Shown here in pieces: positions 1 through 7,068 of a stretch of 37,120 nt of DNA. Position 1 is the first letter of the stretch; each line of letters opens with the position of its first letter. A program made the position numbers and the translations under genes. The notes below the pieces were generated by a model, which was not told the origin of the DNA, did no database searches, and saw only the letters and a list, made by a program, of their open reading frames with translations. Source of the stretch: an uncultured Clostridia bacterium (GTDB lineage Bacteria > Bacillota > Clostridia > TANB77 > CAG-508); assembly GCA_949045875.1 (NCBI GenBank), contig CARPYP010000003.1, positions 46,292-83,411 on the forward strand, read 5' to 3'.

Positions 1-164
1 CTCGAATAAAACAATGTATACAGAAAGTCAGAATAAAAAAAGAAAAAGAAATGGGGATAATGTAATTCGTGAAAAATTTGTGAAACAAATTTTACTCGAA
101 TAAAACAATATATACAGAAAATTTGCATAATAAAAAATAAGGAAGAAAATGGGGATAATGTAAT
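1..164. repeat. Imperfect direct repeat at left edge
   Basis: Two copies of a roughly 65-70 bp unit lie at 1-66 and 95-164. Both begin with CTCGAATAAAACAAT followed by a TATACAGAAA stretch and end with ATGGGGATAATGTAAT; the A-rich middle differs. No gene is visible here. The position, just beyond the 3' end of the integrase operon and its terminator, makes this a candidate prophage/host junction or attachment-site neighbourhood, but nothing in the sequence proves an att core. Confidence 0.6.
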
Positions 165-187
165 AATTAAGCTACACTTATAAAAAG

Positions 188-219
188 AATAAAAATAAAA
201 TAGGGGCGAAAAGCCCCTA
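188..219 (-). terminator. Intrinsic terminator of the integrase operon
   Basis: A 7-bp GC-rich stem (TAGGGGC/GCCCCTA, 201-219) has a 5-nt loop. On the minus strand it is followed by a T-rich tract. It sits just after the small Cys-rich frame that follows the integrase, so it ends the leftward operon. Confidence 0.8.
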
Positions 220-228
220 AACTTTATA

Positions 229-411
229 CTAGTTATTTTCGCATTCATTAGCTTCAGGTAAACATTCTCTTGTATTACAAGGATAACATGGTTTTTTATC
301 ATCACAAAAATCCATATCAATACCCTTTAAACATCTACCTTTATGATGACATTTTGCACAAACCTTAACATGTTTAACTCTATTTACCCATTCAAGTTTA
401 TAGTTTAAAAT
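229..411 (-). CDS. Cysteine-rich small open frame without an obvious start
   Basis: This is a 60-codon open frame overlapping the integrase stop. It carries eight cysteines, beginning with a CAKC pair and including a PCYPCNTREC segment, so it probably binds metal. No ATG, GTG or TTG start is present near its beginning. The only internal ATG would give about 26 residues, and the first codon is ATT. It could start at a non-standard codon, be translated by coupling or frameshift from the integrase, or be a remnant. It lies between the integrase and the operon terminator, so it is co-transcribed. The function is not recognised. Confidence 0.45.
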   Translation of the reverse strand: MLNYKLEWVNRVKHVKVCAKCHHKGRCLKGIDMDFCDDKKPCYPCNTRECLPEANECENN

Positions 412-1971
412 TTAGGATAAATAAGTAATTCAAAATTTTCTAGATTTCCATGTTGGTTGTAGCACTTTTGTGTCTTTAGATACTCTACTTTTTCCACTAC
501 ACTCTTTAATAAAGTATTTTTAGTTTTAATATCATCACAGTCTTTATATTGAATTAATACATTTTTTGTTTTAGGTATTAAATCTTTTTTTGCTTCTTCA
601 ATTTGTTTAATTTTATTTAATTCATTATCAATTTCAGAGTATTTTGTAAAAAGTTCTTGTTTTTGCTTTAATATTTTATTTTTACGTTCAGTAAAAACAT
701 CTATTGTATAAACGCCTTTTTCAAGAAAATCGTGAACTCTCTCAATTTTATTATCGCATTCACTAATATCCTTTTGTATTTTTTTCATAGATGATTGCTT
801 TATCTTTATTATGTCATTAATATTTGTTTGAGCTATAGAGGTATTATTAATTTCAGTTTCATAACTAGTAAGCCATTCTTTTAAGCTCTCTATAACTTTT
901 TTTTCTACAACATCTATTCTACTAGAAATATTATTGCATTTTGGATTAACACAAGCTAGTGTTGTATTAGTTATTCTGCACATAACTCTATTGCATTTAG
1001 CACATCTTATTAATCCTGCAAGTGGGTTTTGTATATTATATGTACCAGGTATGGGAGCAGTATGTTTTTCTTTTTTCTTTTTCTGTACAATATTAAAGGT
1101 TTTTTCATCTATAATAGAATGATGTAATCCATCTACTAGAATTATATCATTACCTTTATTTTTAGGTTGTGTATTGATTATTTTTCCATTTTTAACTATT
1201 TTAACGAGTTTTCTATCTTTCCATTTTATTTTTCCAATATATGCAGGATTAGACAATATATCTCGTATTGAATTAGCCGACCAATTTTCAGATTTTAGAG
1301 GTTTAATATTTAGATTATCTAAATACTTGCCGATTTCAGAAGGTGTCATGTTTTTATAAGCATACATATCAAAAATATTTTTTACTACCTCAGCTTGTTC
1401 TGGAATTATATCTAAAGTCCAACCTTTGTCGTTCTCAATTTTTTTTCGTTTATATCCATAAGGAGGTCTGCTTCCGTGGAAATTTTCCTTGATTAGCACT
1501 TATTTCCCTTCCTCTTTGTAAACGCCTATTTATAGTCTTATATTCTCTTCTAGACATAAATAAGCCAAATTCAAAATATTCTTGGTCATATTCATTGCTA
1601 GGGTCATAAATTTTAGTAGGTGTAATAATTTTAGTATTAGAATATTGAAATGCATTGGCAACGATACCTTGGTCTAATGTGTTTCCTCTAGCGAGACGTT
1701 CTACTTCTACTACTAAAACACCAGAATAAATCCCTTGTTCTACTAATTGAAGCAATTCCTGCATAACGGGTCTTGATGAAATACTATCTCCAGAAACAAC
1801 CTCCTTAAAAACGTCAACCTGTTCTTCTTTAATATTTATAGACTTACATAAATCATTTAATATTAATTCATGTTTTTTTAATGTTTCATCTGAGCCGTGT
1901 AATTCGGCATCCATATCTTTCCTTGATTTTCTTAAATACTTAGCATATCTTTCCATAGTATTATTTTCCAC
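405..1971 (-). CDS. int: Large serine recombinase (phage integrase), interrupted by a +1 shift at CGG
   Basis: This is a site-specific serine integrase for prophage insertion and excision. It starts at GTG (1971) with GGGAGG upstream. The N-terminal resolvase domain has the catalytic Ser16 in YLRKS and the conserved RLARG motif. The recombinase domain begins at RPPYGYKR, followed by a CAKC/CVNPKC zinc ribbon and a C-terminal coiled coil. The frame is broken at codon 166: the minus-strand codon CGG (1474-1476) leads to an early stop. Skipping its C gives GKFP-GSRPPYGY, the family-typical junction, and a 521-residue protein of normal length. Without the shift only the catalytic domain is made, with no DNA-binding half. 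It is either a programmed frameshift, an inactivating insertion or a sequence error; the matching sites in five other genes favour a common cause. Confidence 0.9.
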
Positions 1972-2038
1972 AATAAAATACCTCCCAGTATAGGAATAAG
2001 CAGTAAATCATACTGCTTTTTATCTTTTGTGTTATTTA

Positions 2039-2456
2039 TTAATCTACAGATAGCATACCATTTTCTTTATAATAATTATATGCTTTTTCTATTAAATCCT
2101 CTGTTACTCCTAGTTCCTCTGCAAATTCATATGTATATCTACAGCCTTCATCATAGAGTTCTTTTAATTTTTTATAAGGTGCTAATACTTTAAATGCCCA
2201 TTTTTTTGCTTTAAACTCTTTTCTTTCTATTGTTTCTAATGAAGAACTACTGTTATATAGGGAAGAGGAATAATAGTGTCCGAAGTTCCTCAGCTAGTAT
2301 AGTTTTTTCTTCACTAGAATTGTCTATATCAGAATAATTTATTCCAATAGTATAATTATTATCTAAGCACCCTATAATTGCCTTATTTTTCATTTTAAAT
2401 TCAATTACAGATATATTTTCTTTATCTGCTATATCATATAATTTATTTAGTTCCAT
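2039..2456 (-). CDS. immA: ImmA/IrrE-type metallopeptidase, interrupted by a +1 shift at CGG
   Basis: ImmA-family proteins cleave phage repressors and trigger induction. The ATG at 2456 follows a GGGGG-rich ribosome site; the upstream TTG at 2468 is less likely. The N-terminal half ends in the active-site segment ILAEEL. Codon 59 is CGG (2280-2282 on plus) and the unshifted frame stops soon afterwards. Skipping C reads L-GHYYS, rebuilding the ExxxH metal-binding helix (EELGHYY), then continues through KKWAFKVLAPYKKLKEL to a stop at 2039, giving 138 residues. The active site depends on the shift. The gene lies upstream of the integrase and downstream of a shared palindromic promoter region. 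The first residue of the motif is A rather than H, as in some phage members. Confidence 0.85.
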
Positions 2457-2509
2457 TTTAGCCCCCAAAAAAAATTAGAATTATTTTATTTTTTTTGAAT
2501 ATAATAAGA

Positions 2510-2552
2510 TTGTCAAATTCATTTGACAACTTAAATATTTACATGTTATAAT
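2510..2552. promoter_or_regulatory. Palindromic operator with divergent -35 boxes; promoter for the small RNA
   Basis: A perfect 9-bp inverted repeat (TTGTCAAAT-TC-ATTTGACAA, 2510-2529) places a TTGACA box on both strands. On the plus strand TTGACA (2523-2528), an 18-bp spacer and TATAAT (2547-2552) form a near-consensus promoter for the small RNA that follows. On the minus strand the mirror TTGACA faces immA but has only weak -10 candidates. A regulator binding the palindrome could control both. Confidence 0.75.
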
Positions 2553-2558
2553 ATATTT

Positions 2559-2627
2559 AAGTAATTGGGCTGGGTAGTACCCCTTAAGGAGTATGTAGAA
2601 TGCAAATTCGCCACAGCCCGTTTTTTT
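2559..2627 (+). ncRNA. Small structured RNA convergent with the DUF3800 gene
   Basis: About 60-65 nt lie between a strong promoter and a T7 tract. An outer stem GGGCTG (2567-2572)/CAGCCC (2614-2619) encloses two hairpins. One runs 2577-2594, closes on a TTAA loop and has one C/A mismatch. The second is GAA/TTC with a 6-nt loop (2598-2609). The outer stem plus poly-U also acts as the terminator. No convincing reading frame is present. The 3' end meets the DUF3800 stop codon from the opposite strand. Several structured RNA families named after DUF3800 are known to lie beside such genes; whether this is one of them needs a covariance-model search. A regulator or partner RNA of the DUF3800 protein is an inference. 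Confidence 0.6.
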
Positions 2628-3405
2628 ATATTAAAAAATTTCTACAAATACTCATACCTATTTTTTTATCATTATAGGTATATACTTTAGAACTATATAT
2701 TTTTGTTATTTCTTTAGCTAATTTTTGCTTTTCAAAATTTTCGCCATTTTCAAAAAAAGACCAAACACTACCAGCTACAAAATCTGCTAGTTGAGCTCCA
2801 GTAGTATATTTAGAATAAACAATATTTAAGTTTGGTGCAAATATATTATTACTAAAAGATTTATATATTGTAGTATTAGATAGTGCATCTTTATATGCTT
2901 TGTATATTAAAGTGTCTCGATGGTCTCCAGTATCTTTTTTATCAATAAAAACAATTGTATCATCTTTTATATTATTGTTGTACATATACGAATCAACAGA
3001 TTTTAAGATATGTTCAAAACATAACCTGTATACATCATCTTTACTTTTTACAATACTGTTAGTAGTAGTGTAATATTTATCTTGCATAGTGGCAAATACA
3101 GTGCAATCTATACTATTTATAAATTGTGCCATTTTAATTTTAAAGCATTTTTTATCAATGCTTTGATTACATGAAGAATAGCAATTTAAAATATTATTAT
3201 TAATACTATATTTGATTTCTTCAAGATTGTTTTTAAAGCAATTATTTTTTATATTAGATATTTTATTTTCTATTTGATTTAATTCATGTGCTTTAATTAA
3301 AATTCCACCTAAAACAAAACACCTAGAATTACCCCCATTTATATTGTAGGTGTCATCGTTCTTTAAATTACAAGTACCAGAATCATCTATATATAGCAAA
3401 TACAT
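2626..3405 (-). CDS. DUF3800 family protein
   Basis: 259 residues. The family signature is an N-terminal YIDDSG (Asp7, Asp8), followed by FVLGGILI, then an FIDKKDTGDHR region near residue 153, and QLADFVAG near residue 205 with a conserved Asp. Scattered acidic residues of this type suggest an RNase-H-like nuclease fold, but no activity is proven for the family. The start ATG overlaps the stop of the zinc-ribbon gene (TAATG), so the two are translationally coupled and downstream of CI in the lysogenic operon. Expression in the lysogen points to a defence, superinfection-exclusion or regulatory role (inference). A promoter-driven small RNA runs into its 3' end. Confidence 0.85.
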   Translation of the reverse strand: MYLLYIDDSGTCNLKNDDTYNINGGNSRCFVLGGILIKAHELNQIENKISNIKNNCFKNNLEEIKYSINNNILNCYSSCNQSIDKKCFKIKMAQFINSIDCTVFATMQDKYYTTTNSIVKSKDDVYRLCFEHILKSVDSYMYNNNIKDDTIVFIDKKDTGDHRDTLIYKAYKDALSNTTIYKSFSNNIFAPNLNIVYSKYTTGAQLADFVAGSVWSFFENGENFEKQKLAKEITKIYSSKVYTYNDKKIGMSICRNFLI

Positions 3406-3695
3406 TAAAAAGGCAAATCATCCGTATTATCTAAAAACTTAGGGGCTGTATCATCTAATAATCCATAATTATAAAAAACAGACCTACTACCACAATATTT
3501 ACAAAACTTTGCAGTATATGACAAAATTTCATCACATTCGTAACTTGAACATTTATTTAATACAGGTGCACCACATTCAGAACAAAAAAATTCTCTTTCA
3601 TCTTTATCATCAGTCTTAGCGTGGCATTTAAGGCAGGTTTTTACTTTATAAGAACATACTGATTTTAATTCTTTATTATCTTCATTAAACTTCAT
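3405..3695 (-). CDS. Double zinc-ribbon protein with SSB-like tail
   Basis: 96 residues from ATG 3695, chosen because GGAG lies about 11 nt upstream; a TTG at 3716 sits inside the ribosome site. It carries CLKC, CSEC, CSSYEC and CKYC metal-ligand pairs, consistent with two zinc ribbons. It ends in TDDLPF, which resembles the C-terminal peptide of bacterial SSB that docks partner proteins. It is sandwiched between CI and DUF3800 with overlapping or adjacent ends and so acts in the same operon, perhaps as a nucleic-acid or replisome adaptor for DUF3800. The exact family is not recognised. Confidence 0.8.
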   Translation of the reverse strand: MKFNEDNKELKSVCSYKVKTCLKCHAKTDDKDEREFFCSECGAPVLNKCSSYECDEILSYTAKFCKYCGSRSVFYNYGLLDDTAPKFLDNTDDLPF

Positions 3696-3696
3696 T

Positions 3697-4027
3697 TTAT
3701 TTTTTATCTCCTTCAACTCTTTTTTTCATTTCTTTATAAAATCTGAGTGCGTCTGATATTTCTTCGTCTGTTAATCCTTCCATATCTTTATGATATGCGA
3801 ACTTAAAGTCTTGCTCATCTTTATCGTAATTTCTTATATCTGTTTTGCCAAGCAAAAAATCGGTTGTTACTCCAAAGAAATTGGCTAACTGTTTTATAGT
3901 TTCTATGTCAGGTTCTCTTTTTCCTTTTTCGTATGCACTAATTCTCTGTTGTGTCATTTTCATTTGTTTAGCTAAATCCTCTTGACTTAAACCGTTTATT
4001 TTTTCTTAATTCTTCTAATCTTAGCAT
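3697..4027 (-). CDS. cI: CI-like XRE repressor, interrupted by a +1 shift at CGG
   Basis: An N-terminal helix-turn-helix repressor. ATG 4027 follows TTGGAGG. The start frame reads MLRLEELRKNK, then CGG at codon 12 (3992-3994 on plus) and a stop eight codons later. Skipping C reads K-GLSQEDLAKQMKM, the classical first helix of an XRE domain, then RISAYEKGKREPD and DFLLGKT, ending at 3697 (109 residues). Without the shift no DNA-binding domain is made from this start. Downstream translation from an internal ATG at 3963 would lack helix 1. The gene faces cro across the operator region and heads the operon with the zinc-ribbon and DUF3800 genes. It has no C-terminal peptidase domain, in keeping with ImmA-controlled repressors. 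Confidence 0.88.
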
Positions 4028-4055
4028 AGTTAACCTCCAACGAAAATATAATCAT

Positions 4056-4106
4056 ATTATACCACAACAAAACGTGGTAAGTAAACATAAAACGTCAAAA
4101 AGACGT
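4056..4106 (-). promoter_or_regulatory. cI promoter with operators O1 and O2
   Basis: Minus-strand -10 TATAAT (4056-4061) and -35 TTTACT (4080-4085) are separated by 18 bp. Operator O1, ACAAC-AAAAC-GTGGT (4064-4078), fills the spacer. O2, the perfect inverted repeat ACGTC-AAAAA-GACGT (4092-4106), lies just upstream of the -35. This layout suggests autoregulation of cI. Confidence 0.75.
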
Positions 4107-4185
4107 AAAAAAATATGAGTAATAAGGAAAAAAGTAAAGAGTATCAAGCAATACAAGACTTTTTTAAAATTTTTAATAAAAAGTA

Positions 4186-4233
4186 TTGACAACGCCAAAA
4201 TGTTGTTATAATATATATACAACGAAACGGCGT
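4186..4233 (+). promoter_or_regulatory. cro/early promoter with operators O3 and O4
   Basis: TTGACA (4186-4191) is followed by O3, ACGCC-AAAAT-GTTGT (4192-4206), and TATAAT (4207-4212). The spacer is 15 bp, or 17 bp if TAATAT at 4209 is used. O4, ACAAC-GAAAC-GGCGT (4219-4233), covers the start of transcription. O3 occupying the whole spacer implies direct repression by CI or Cro. Confidence 0.78.
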
Positions 4234-4250
4234 AAAGGAGGGGTAAAAAA

Positions 4251-4463
4251 ATGGTAAGACAAAAAATGGTAGCTATTAGAGGAGATAGAAGTCAAGCAGA
4301 AATGGCGAATTTGCTTGATATGTCACAACAACAGTATAGTAATATAGAAAATGGTAAAAGAGGAATAAAGCCTAAATTTTTTAGAAGATTTGAAATAGTT
4401 TTTAATGAAAAGATAGAAAATTTAGCACCAGATATTTTTATACCTGAAAATACGTCAAAATGA
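4251..4463 (+). CDS. cro: Cro-like XRE helix-turn-helix regulator
   Basis: 70 residues from ATG 4251 with GGAGGGG upstream. The HTH core is RSQAEMANLLDMSQQQYSNIE, followed by NGKRGIKPKF, a typical single-domain Cro-type repressor that turns down cI after induction. It is the first gene of the rightward transcript, directly behind the O3/O4 promoter and opposite cI. Its own stop codon lies inside a fifth operator copy, so a bound repressor could act as a roadblock there. Confidence 0.85.
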   Translation: MVRQKMVAIRGDRSQAEMANLLDMSQQQYSNIENGKRGIKPKFFRRFEIVFNEKIENLAPDIFIPENTSK

Positions 4464-4466
4464 CGT
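4452..4466. promoter_or_regulatory. Operator O5 at the end of cro
   Basis: ACGTC-AAAAT-GACGT is a perfect inverted repeat of the same form as O2. It overlaps the TGA stop of cro and has no promoter visible beside it. Confidence 0.65.
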
Positions 4467-4511
4467 AAACATATATTTCAAACAAAATTAAATAAAAGAT
4501 AAGGAGGAAAT

Positions 4512-4646
4512 ATGGAAGAGATAATTAAAACTTTAGAAGAAATTACAAAAAAAGAATTAAATATATGCAAAAACAATAAAAAAATACCAAGTGAAGAAAC
4601 ACTTAGTATTGTAAAACTTATTATGTCTTATCACATGTCTCGTTAG
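4512..4646 (+). CDS. Small early protein, unknown
   Basis: 44 residues from ATG 4512 with AAGGAGG upstream; Lys/Glu-rich and helical with no recognised domain. Its 3' end overlaps the oppositely oriented gene at 4621-4794 by 26 bp. It is probably a genuine early gene of the cro transcript. Confidence 0.6.
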   Translation: MEEIIKTLEEITKKELNICKNNKKIPSEETLSIVKLIMSYHMSR

Positions 4647-4794
4647 TTTTTTTTAAAATTTCATATTGAGATTGTGCAAGCAATTTCAATGAACAACCAT
4701 GTTTTGTAAGCAATTCGCAAGCATTTATACAGGGATAGAGCGAATTAGTATCAGACAAGTCCTTTGGATTAGACATTAAAGGACAGATAGCCAT
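4621..4794 (-). CDS. Small Cys-containing protein on the opposite strand
   Basis: 57 residues from ATG 4794, preceded by AAAGGTAGGTG; the GTG at 4803 is less well placed. It reads MAICPLMSNP, then YPCINACELLTKHGCSLKLLAQSQ. The spaced cysteines suggest metal binding or disulfides. It is a minus-strand gene inside the rightward early region and converges with 4512-4646, so it may be expressed in the lysogen like cI. It resembles small conserved hypothetical proteins of Clostridia; function unknown. Confidence 0.6.
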   Translation of the reverse strand: MAICPLMSNPKDLSDTNSLYPCINACELLTKHGCSLKLLAQSQYEILKKTNETCDKT

Positions 4795-4903
4795 AATAAA
4801 CACCTACCTTTCTAAAATAAGATAGGTAAATTATACAACAATAAAATTTAAGATTCAACAAATAAGTAAATAGTAAAAATTAAAAGAAAGGAGGACTTGC
4901 AAT

Positions 4904-5134
4904 TTGAATACACATGTAATGAGGTGTATGGAAATGGAAGGAACAAATATAGTTAAAGAAATTCAATTAGGAGCTACAAAAGTAAAATTTTGTAATGATT
5001 ATATAGCAAAAACAAAAGAAGAAAGAGAACAACGAATAAGAGAATTTAAACAAGCAAGTTTAAATTTAATTGAAGCAGTATTAAGAGATAAAACTAAAAA
5101 AGAAATCGAAGGAGGTAGCATAACAAATGACTAG
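4904..5134 (+). CDS. Small early phage protein, unknown
   Basis: 76 residues from TTG 4904 with AGGAGG about 9 nt upstream. The protein is soluble, with a charged helical middle (KTKEEREQRIREFK) and no known domain. The next gene starts inside its last codons, indicating coupled translation. Confidence 0.65.
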   Translation: MNTHVMRCMEMEGTNIVKEIQLGATKVKFCNDYIAKTKEEREQRIREFKQASLNLIEAVLRDKTKKEIEGGSITND

Positions 5135-5339
5135 AACACACAGAAGAAAAATAAAAAGCATGATAGCAGAGATAATAGCTTGTGTATTATCAATAATATT
5201 AGTAGTAATAATGCTATATGCAGTAATAGGAATAATGGCTTTAGTAACATTCGTAATAGAACATGCAGACATAAGAGCGATAATTGTTACTGCTGTAGGA
5301 GCAATAATAATGATGTTTTTAGAGTTTAGAAAGGGGTGA
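5127..5339 (+). CDS. Small membrane protein
   Basis: 70 residues with a basic start (MTRTHRRKIK) and two strongly hydrophobic segments, roughly 12-45 and 50-64. It is an inner-membrane protein with short loops. GGAGG lies upstream and it overlaps the previous gene by 8 bp. The function is unknown; early phage membrane proteins may take part in exclusion or host takeover. Confidence 0.65.
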   Translation: MTRTHRRKIKSMIAEIIACVLSIILVVIMLYAVIGIMALVTFVIEHADIRAIIVTAVGAIIMMFLEFRKG

Positions 5340-5344
5340 GAAGA

Positions 5345-5473
5345 ATGGATAGATGTGAAGAAATAAGAAATTATCATAATACAACATTACCAAAAATGCA
5401 GAAAACGAAAGAAGAAGCTAGAATACATCTAGCAGAAATAAAAGAACTATCACAGACCGCAAATCAGCAATAG
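5345..5473 (+). CDS. Small early protein, unknown
   Basis: 42 residues from ATG 5345, just after the membrane protein, with a GGGGTG ribosome site. It is hydrophilic with a single cysteine (MDRCEEIRNYHN). No recognised domain. It is the last gene before a short inverted repeat. Confidence 0.55.
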   Translation: MDRCEEIRNYHNTTLPKMQKTKEEARIHLAEIKELSQTANQQ

Positions 5474-5499
5474 TTCTAAAAATAGTTAATTTAATACTC

Positions 5500-5520
5500 T
5501 TTATGTTATTGTAACATAAA
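5500..5520. promoter_or_regulatory. Inverted repeat before the replication block
   Basis: TTTATGTTA and TAACATAAA (9-bp arms, 3-nt loop) lie in the 70-bp gap before the nuclease gene. No T tract follows, so it is a possible operator or weak RNA hairpin rather than a clear terminator. Confidence 0.4.
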
Positions 5521-5542
5521 AAGTTAGAAAGGACAAGAGAAA

Positions 5543-6412
5543 ATGAAAATAAATAACAAATTAAATTTACCACAACCTTTTGTAAGTGCAGTTACAAAAG
5601 AATATGAATATAAGAATAAACAATATAGCGTAACAACAATTTTAAAAGATGTTAGAGAAATACTTCTTACAAGAAGACATAATAATGAAATAGAGCAAGA
5701 TGTTGCAGATATGATATGGCTTATTTTTGGAACAGCAGTACATAGTGTATTGGAAAATAGCAAAGAAGCAGAGGCAGAATTTAAGGAAGAACATTTTGTA
5801 GAAGAAGTACAAAATGGATATAAATTATCAGGACAAGCAGATTTATATAATGCAGAAACAAAAACAGTAACAGATTATAAGACATGTTCTGTTTGGAAAG
5901 TAATTTATGATGATTGGGATGATTATAAAAAACAATTATTAATGTATGCATGGGCATTTAAAAAAATGGGATTCGAAGTCGAACAAGTGCAAATTGTTGC
6001 AGTAATAAAGGACCATAGTAAAACAAAAGCAAAAACAGATAGTAATTATCCACCATATCCGGTTTATAAAAAAGTATTTAATTTTTCAGAACAAGAATTT
6101 AAAGAGATAGAAGAATTTATTAAAGATAAATTTACCCAAATAGAAAAATATGAAAATACTGAAGATGATAAATTACCAATATGTACTGAAGAATCAAGAT
6201 GGAATGATGGGGACAAATATGCTGTAAAGAAAAAAGGTAATAAAAGAGCATTAAGAGTTTATTACACATTAGAGGAAGCAGAAGTACATTTAAAACAAGA
6301 TGACAGTTTAGAGTTAGAAATTCGCAAAGGCGAAGATAAAAAATGCTTAGAATATTGCAGTTGTTGTGAATTTTGTAGTTACTGGAAAGAAAAATATGGA
6401 GGTAAAGATTAA
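5543..6412 (+). CDS. PD-(D/E)XK (RecB/Cas4-like) nuclease
   Basis: 289 residues. The RecB-type nuclease core is visible as GTAVHSVLE (His67), SGQAD (Asp100), VTDYK (Asp111, Lys113) and QLLMYAW (Gln131). A C-terminal cysteine cluster, CLEYCSCCEFC, could hold an Fe-S cluster or zinc, as in Cas4/AddB-like enzymes. Phage relatives occur beside single-strand annealing or RecA-like ATPases, and here the Sak4-like gene follows with overlapping stop/start (TAATG). The likely role is processing DNA ends for recombination and replication. Confidence 0.85.
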   Translation: MKINNKLNLPQPFVSAVTKEYEYKNKQYSVTTILKDVREILLTRRHNNEIEQDVADMIWLIFGTAVHSVLENSKEAEAEFKEEHFVEEVQNGYKLSGQADLYNAETKTVTDYKTCSVWKVIYDDWDDYKKQLLMYAWAFKKMGFEVEQVQIVAVIKDHSKTKAKTDSNYPPYPVYKKVFNFSEQEFKEIEEFIKDKFTQIEKYENTEDDKLPICTEESRWNDGDKYAVKKKGNKRALRVYYTLEEAEVHLKQDDSLELEIRKGEDKKCLEYCSCCEFCSYWKEKYGGKD

Positions 6413-7053
6413 TGTCGAAAACGATAATAATAATGGGAGAAAGTGGCGCAGGGAAAACAACATCAATGAGAAATTTAAATCCTGAAACAACATTTTATGT
6501 AGATGCCGATAAAAAAGGACTTAATTGGAAAGGTTGGAAAGAACAATATAGCTTAGATAAAAAGAATTATATGTCAACAAGTGATTCGAAGATGATAAAA
6601 AGTTTATTAAATAAAATAAATGCAGAACAAACACAAATTGAAACAGTTGTAATAGATACTTTAAATGGAATAATGATAGACGAAGAATTTGCAAGAATGA
6701 AAGAGAAGAACTACGACAAATGGCAAGATTTAGCATATAGCATATATGATATTGTAGCTTATGCAAATACATTAAGAGATAATTTAACAATTGTATTTGT
6801 AGCACATAGTCAAACAGAAAGAGATGATACTGGCTTCTATTTTACTAGAGTAAAAACATCTGGAAAGAAGCTAGATAAAATAGTAATTGAAAGTAAGGTT
6901 TCAACAGTATTATTAGCAAAATGTGTAGATAGTAAATACATATTTGAAACAAAGAACAATAATAGCACAGTAAAAACACCACTAGGAGCATTTGAGGAAG
7001 AAACTATTGAAAACGATATAGTAAAAGTGTTAGAAGCACTAAAAGATTATTAG
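6412..7053 (+). CDS. Sak4-like RecA-fold ATPase (AAA_24 type)
   Basis: 213 residues. Walker A GESGAGKTT (9-17), Walker B-like ETVVIDTLNG (about 78-87) and a sensor strand VFVAHSQ. This is the compact single-domain RecA fold of phage recombinases that cooperate with a phage ssDNA-binding protein. The neighbours fit: a nuclease upstream and the DUF669 SSB-like gene downstream. It probably carries out homology-directed strand annealing or exchange during phage replication. Confidence 0.85.
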   Translation: MSKTIIIMGESGAGKTTSMRNLNPETTFYVDADKKGLNWKGWKEQYSLDKKNYMSTSDSKMIKSLLNKINAEQTQIETVVIDTLNGIMIDEEFARMKEKNYDKWQDLAYSIYDIVAYANTLRDNLTIVFVAHSQTERDDTGFYFTRVKTSGKKLDKIVIESKVSTVLLAKCVDSKYIFETKNNNSTVKTPLGAFEEETIENDIVKVLEALKDY

Positions 7054-7068
7054 GAGGATAAGAAAAAA

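Noticed and set aside
934..1359. Plus-strand open frames inside the integrase
   Set aside because: They have no ribosome sites and are antisense shadows of the conserved recombinase and zinc-ribbon coding sequence.
3697..3963. Internal start at 3963 for the repressor
   Set aside because: It would remove the first HTH helix, has no good ribosome site, and the upstream ATG 4027 has a strong one and continues in frame after skipping one C.
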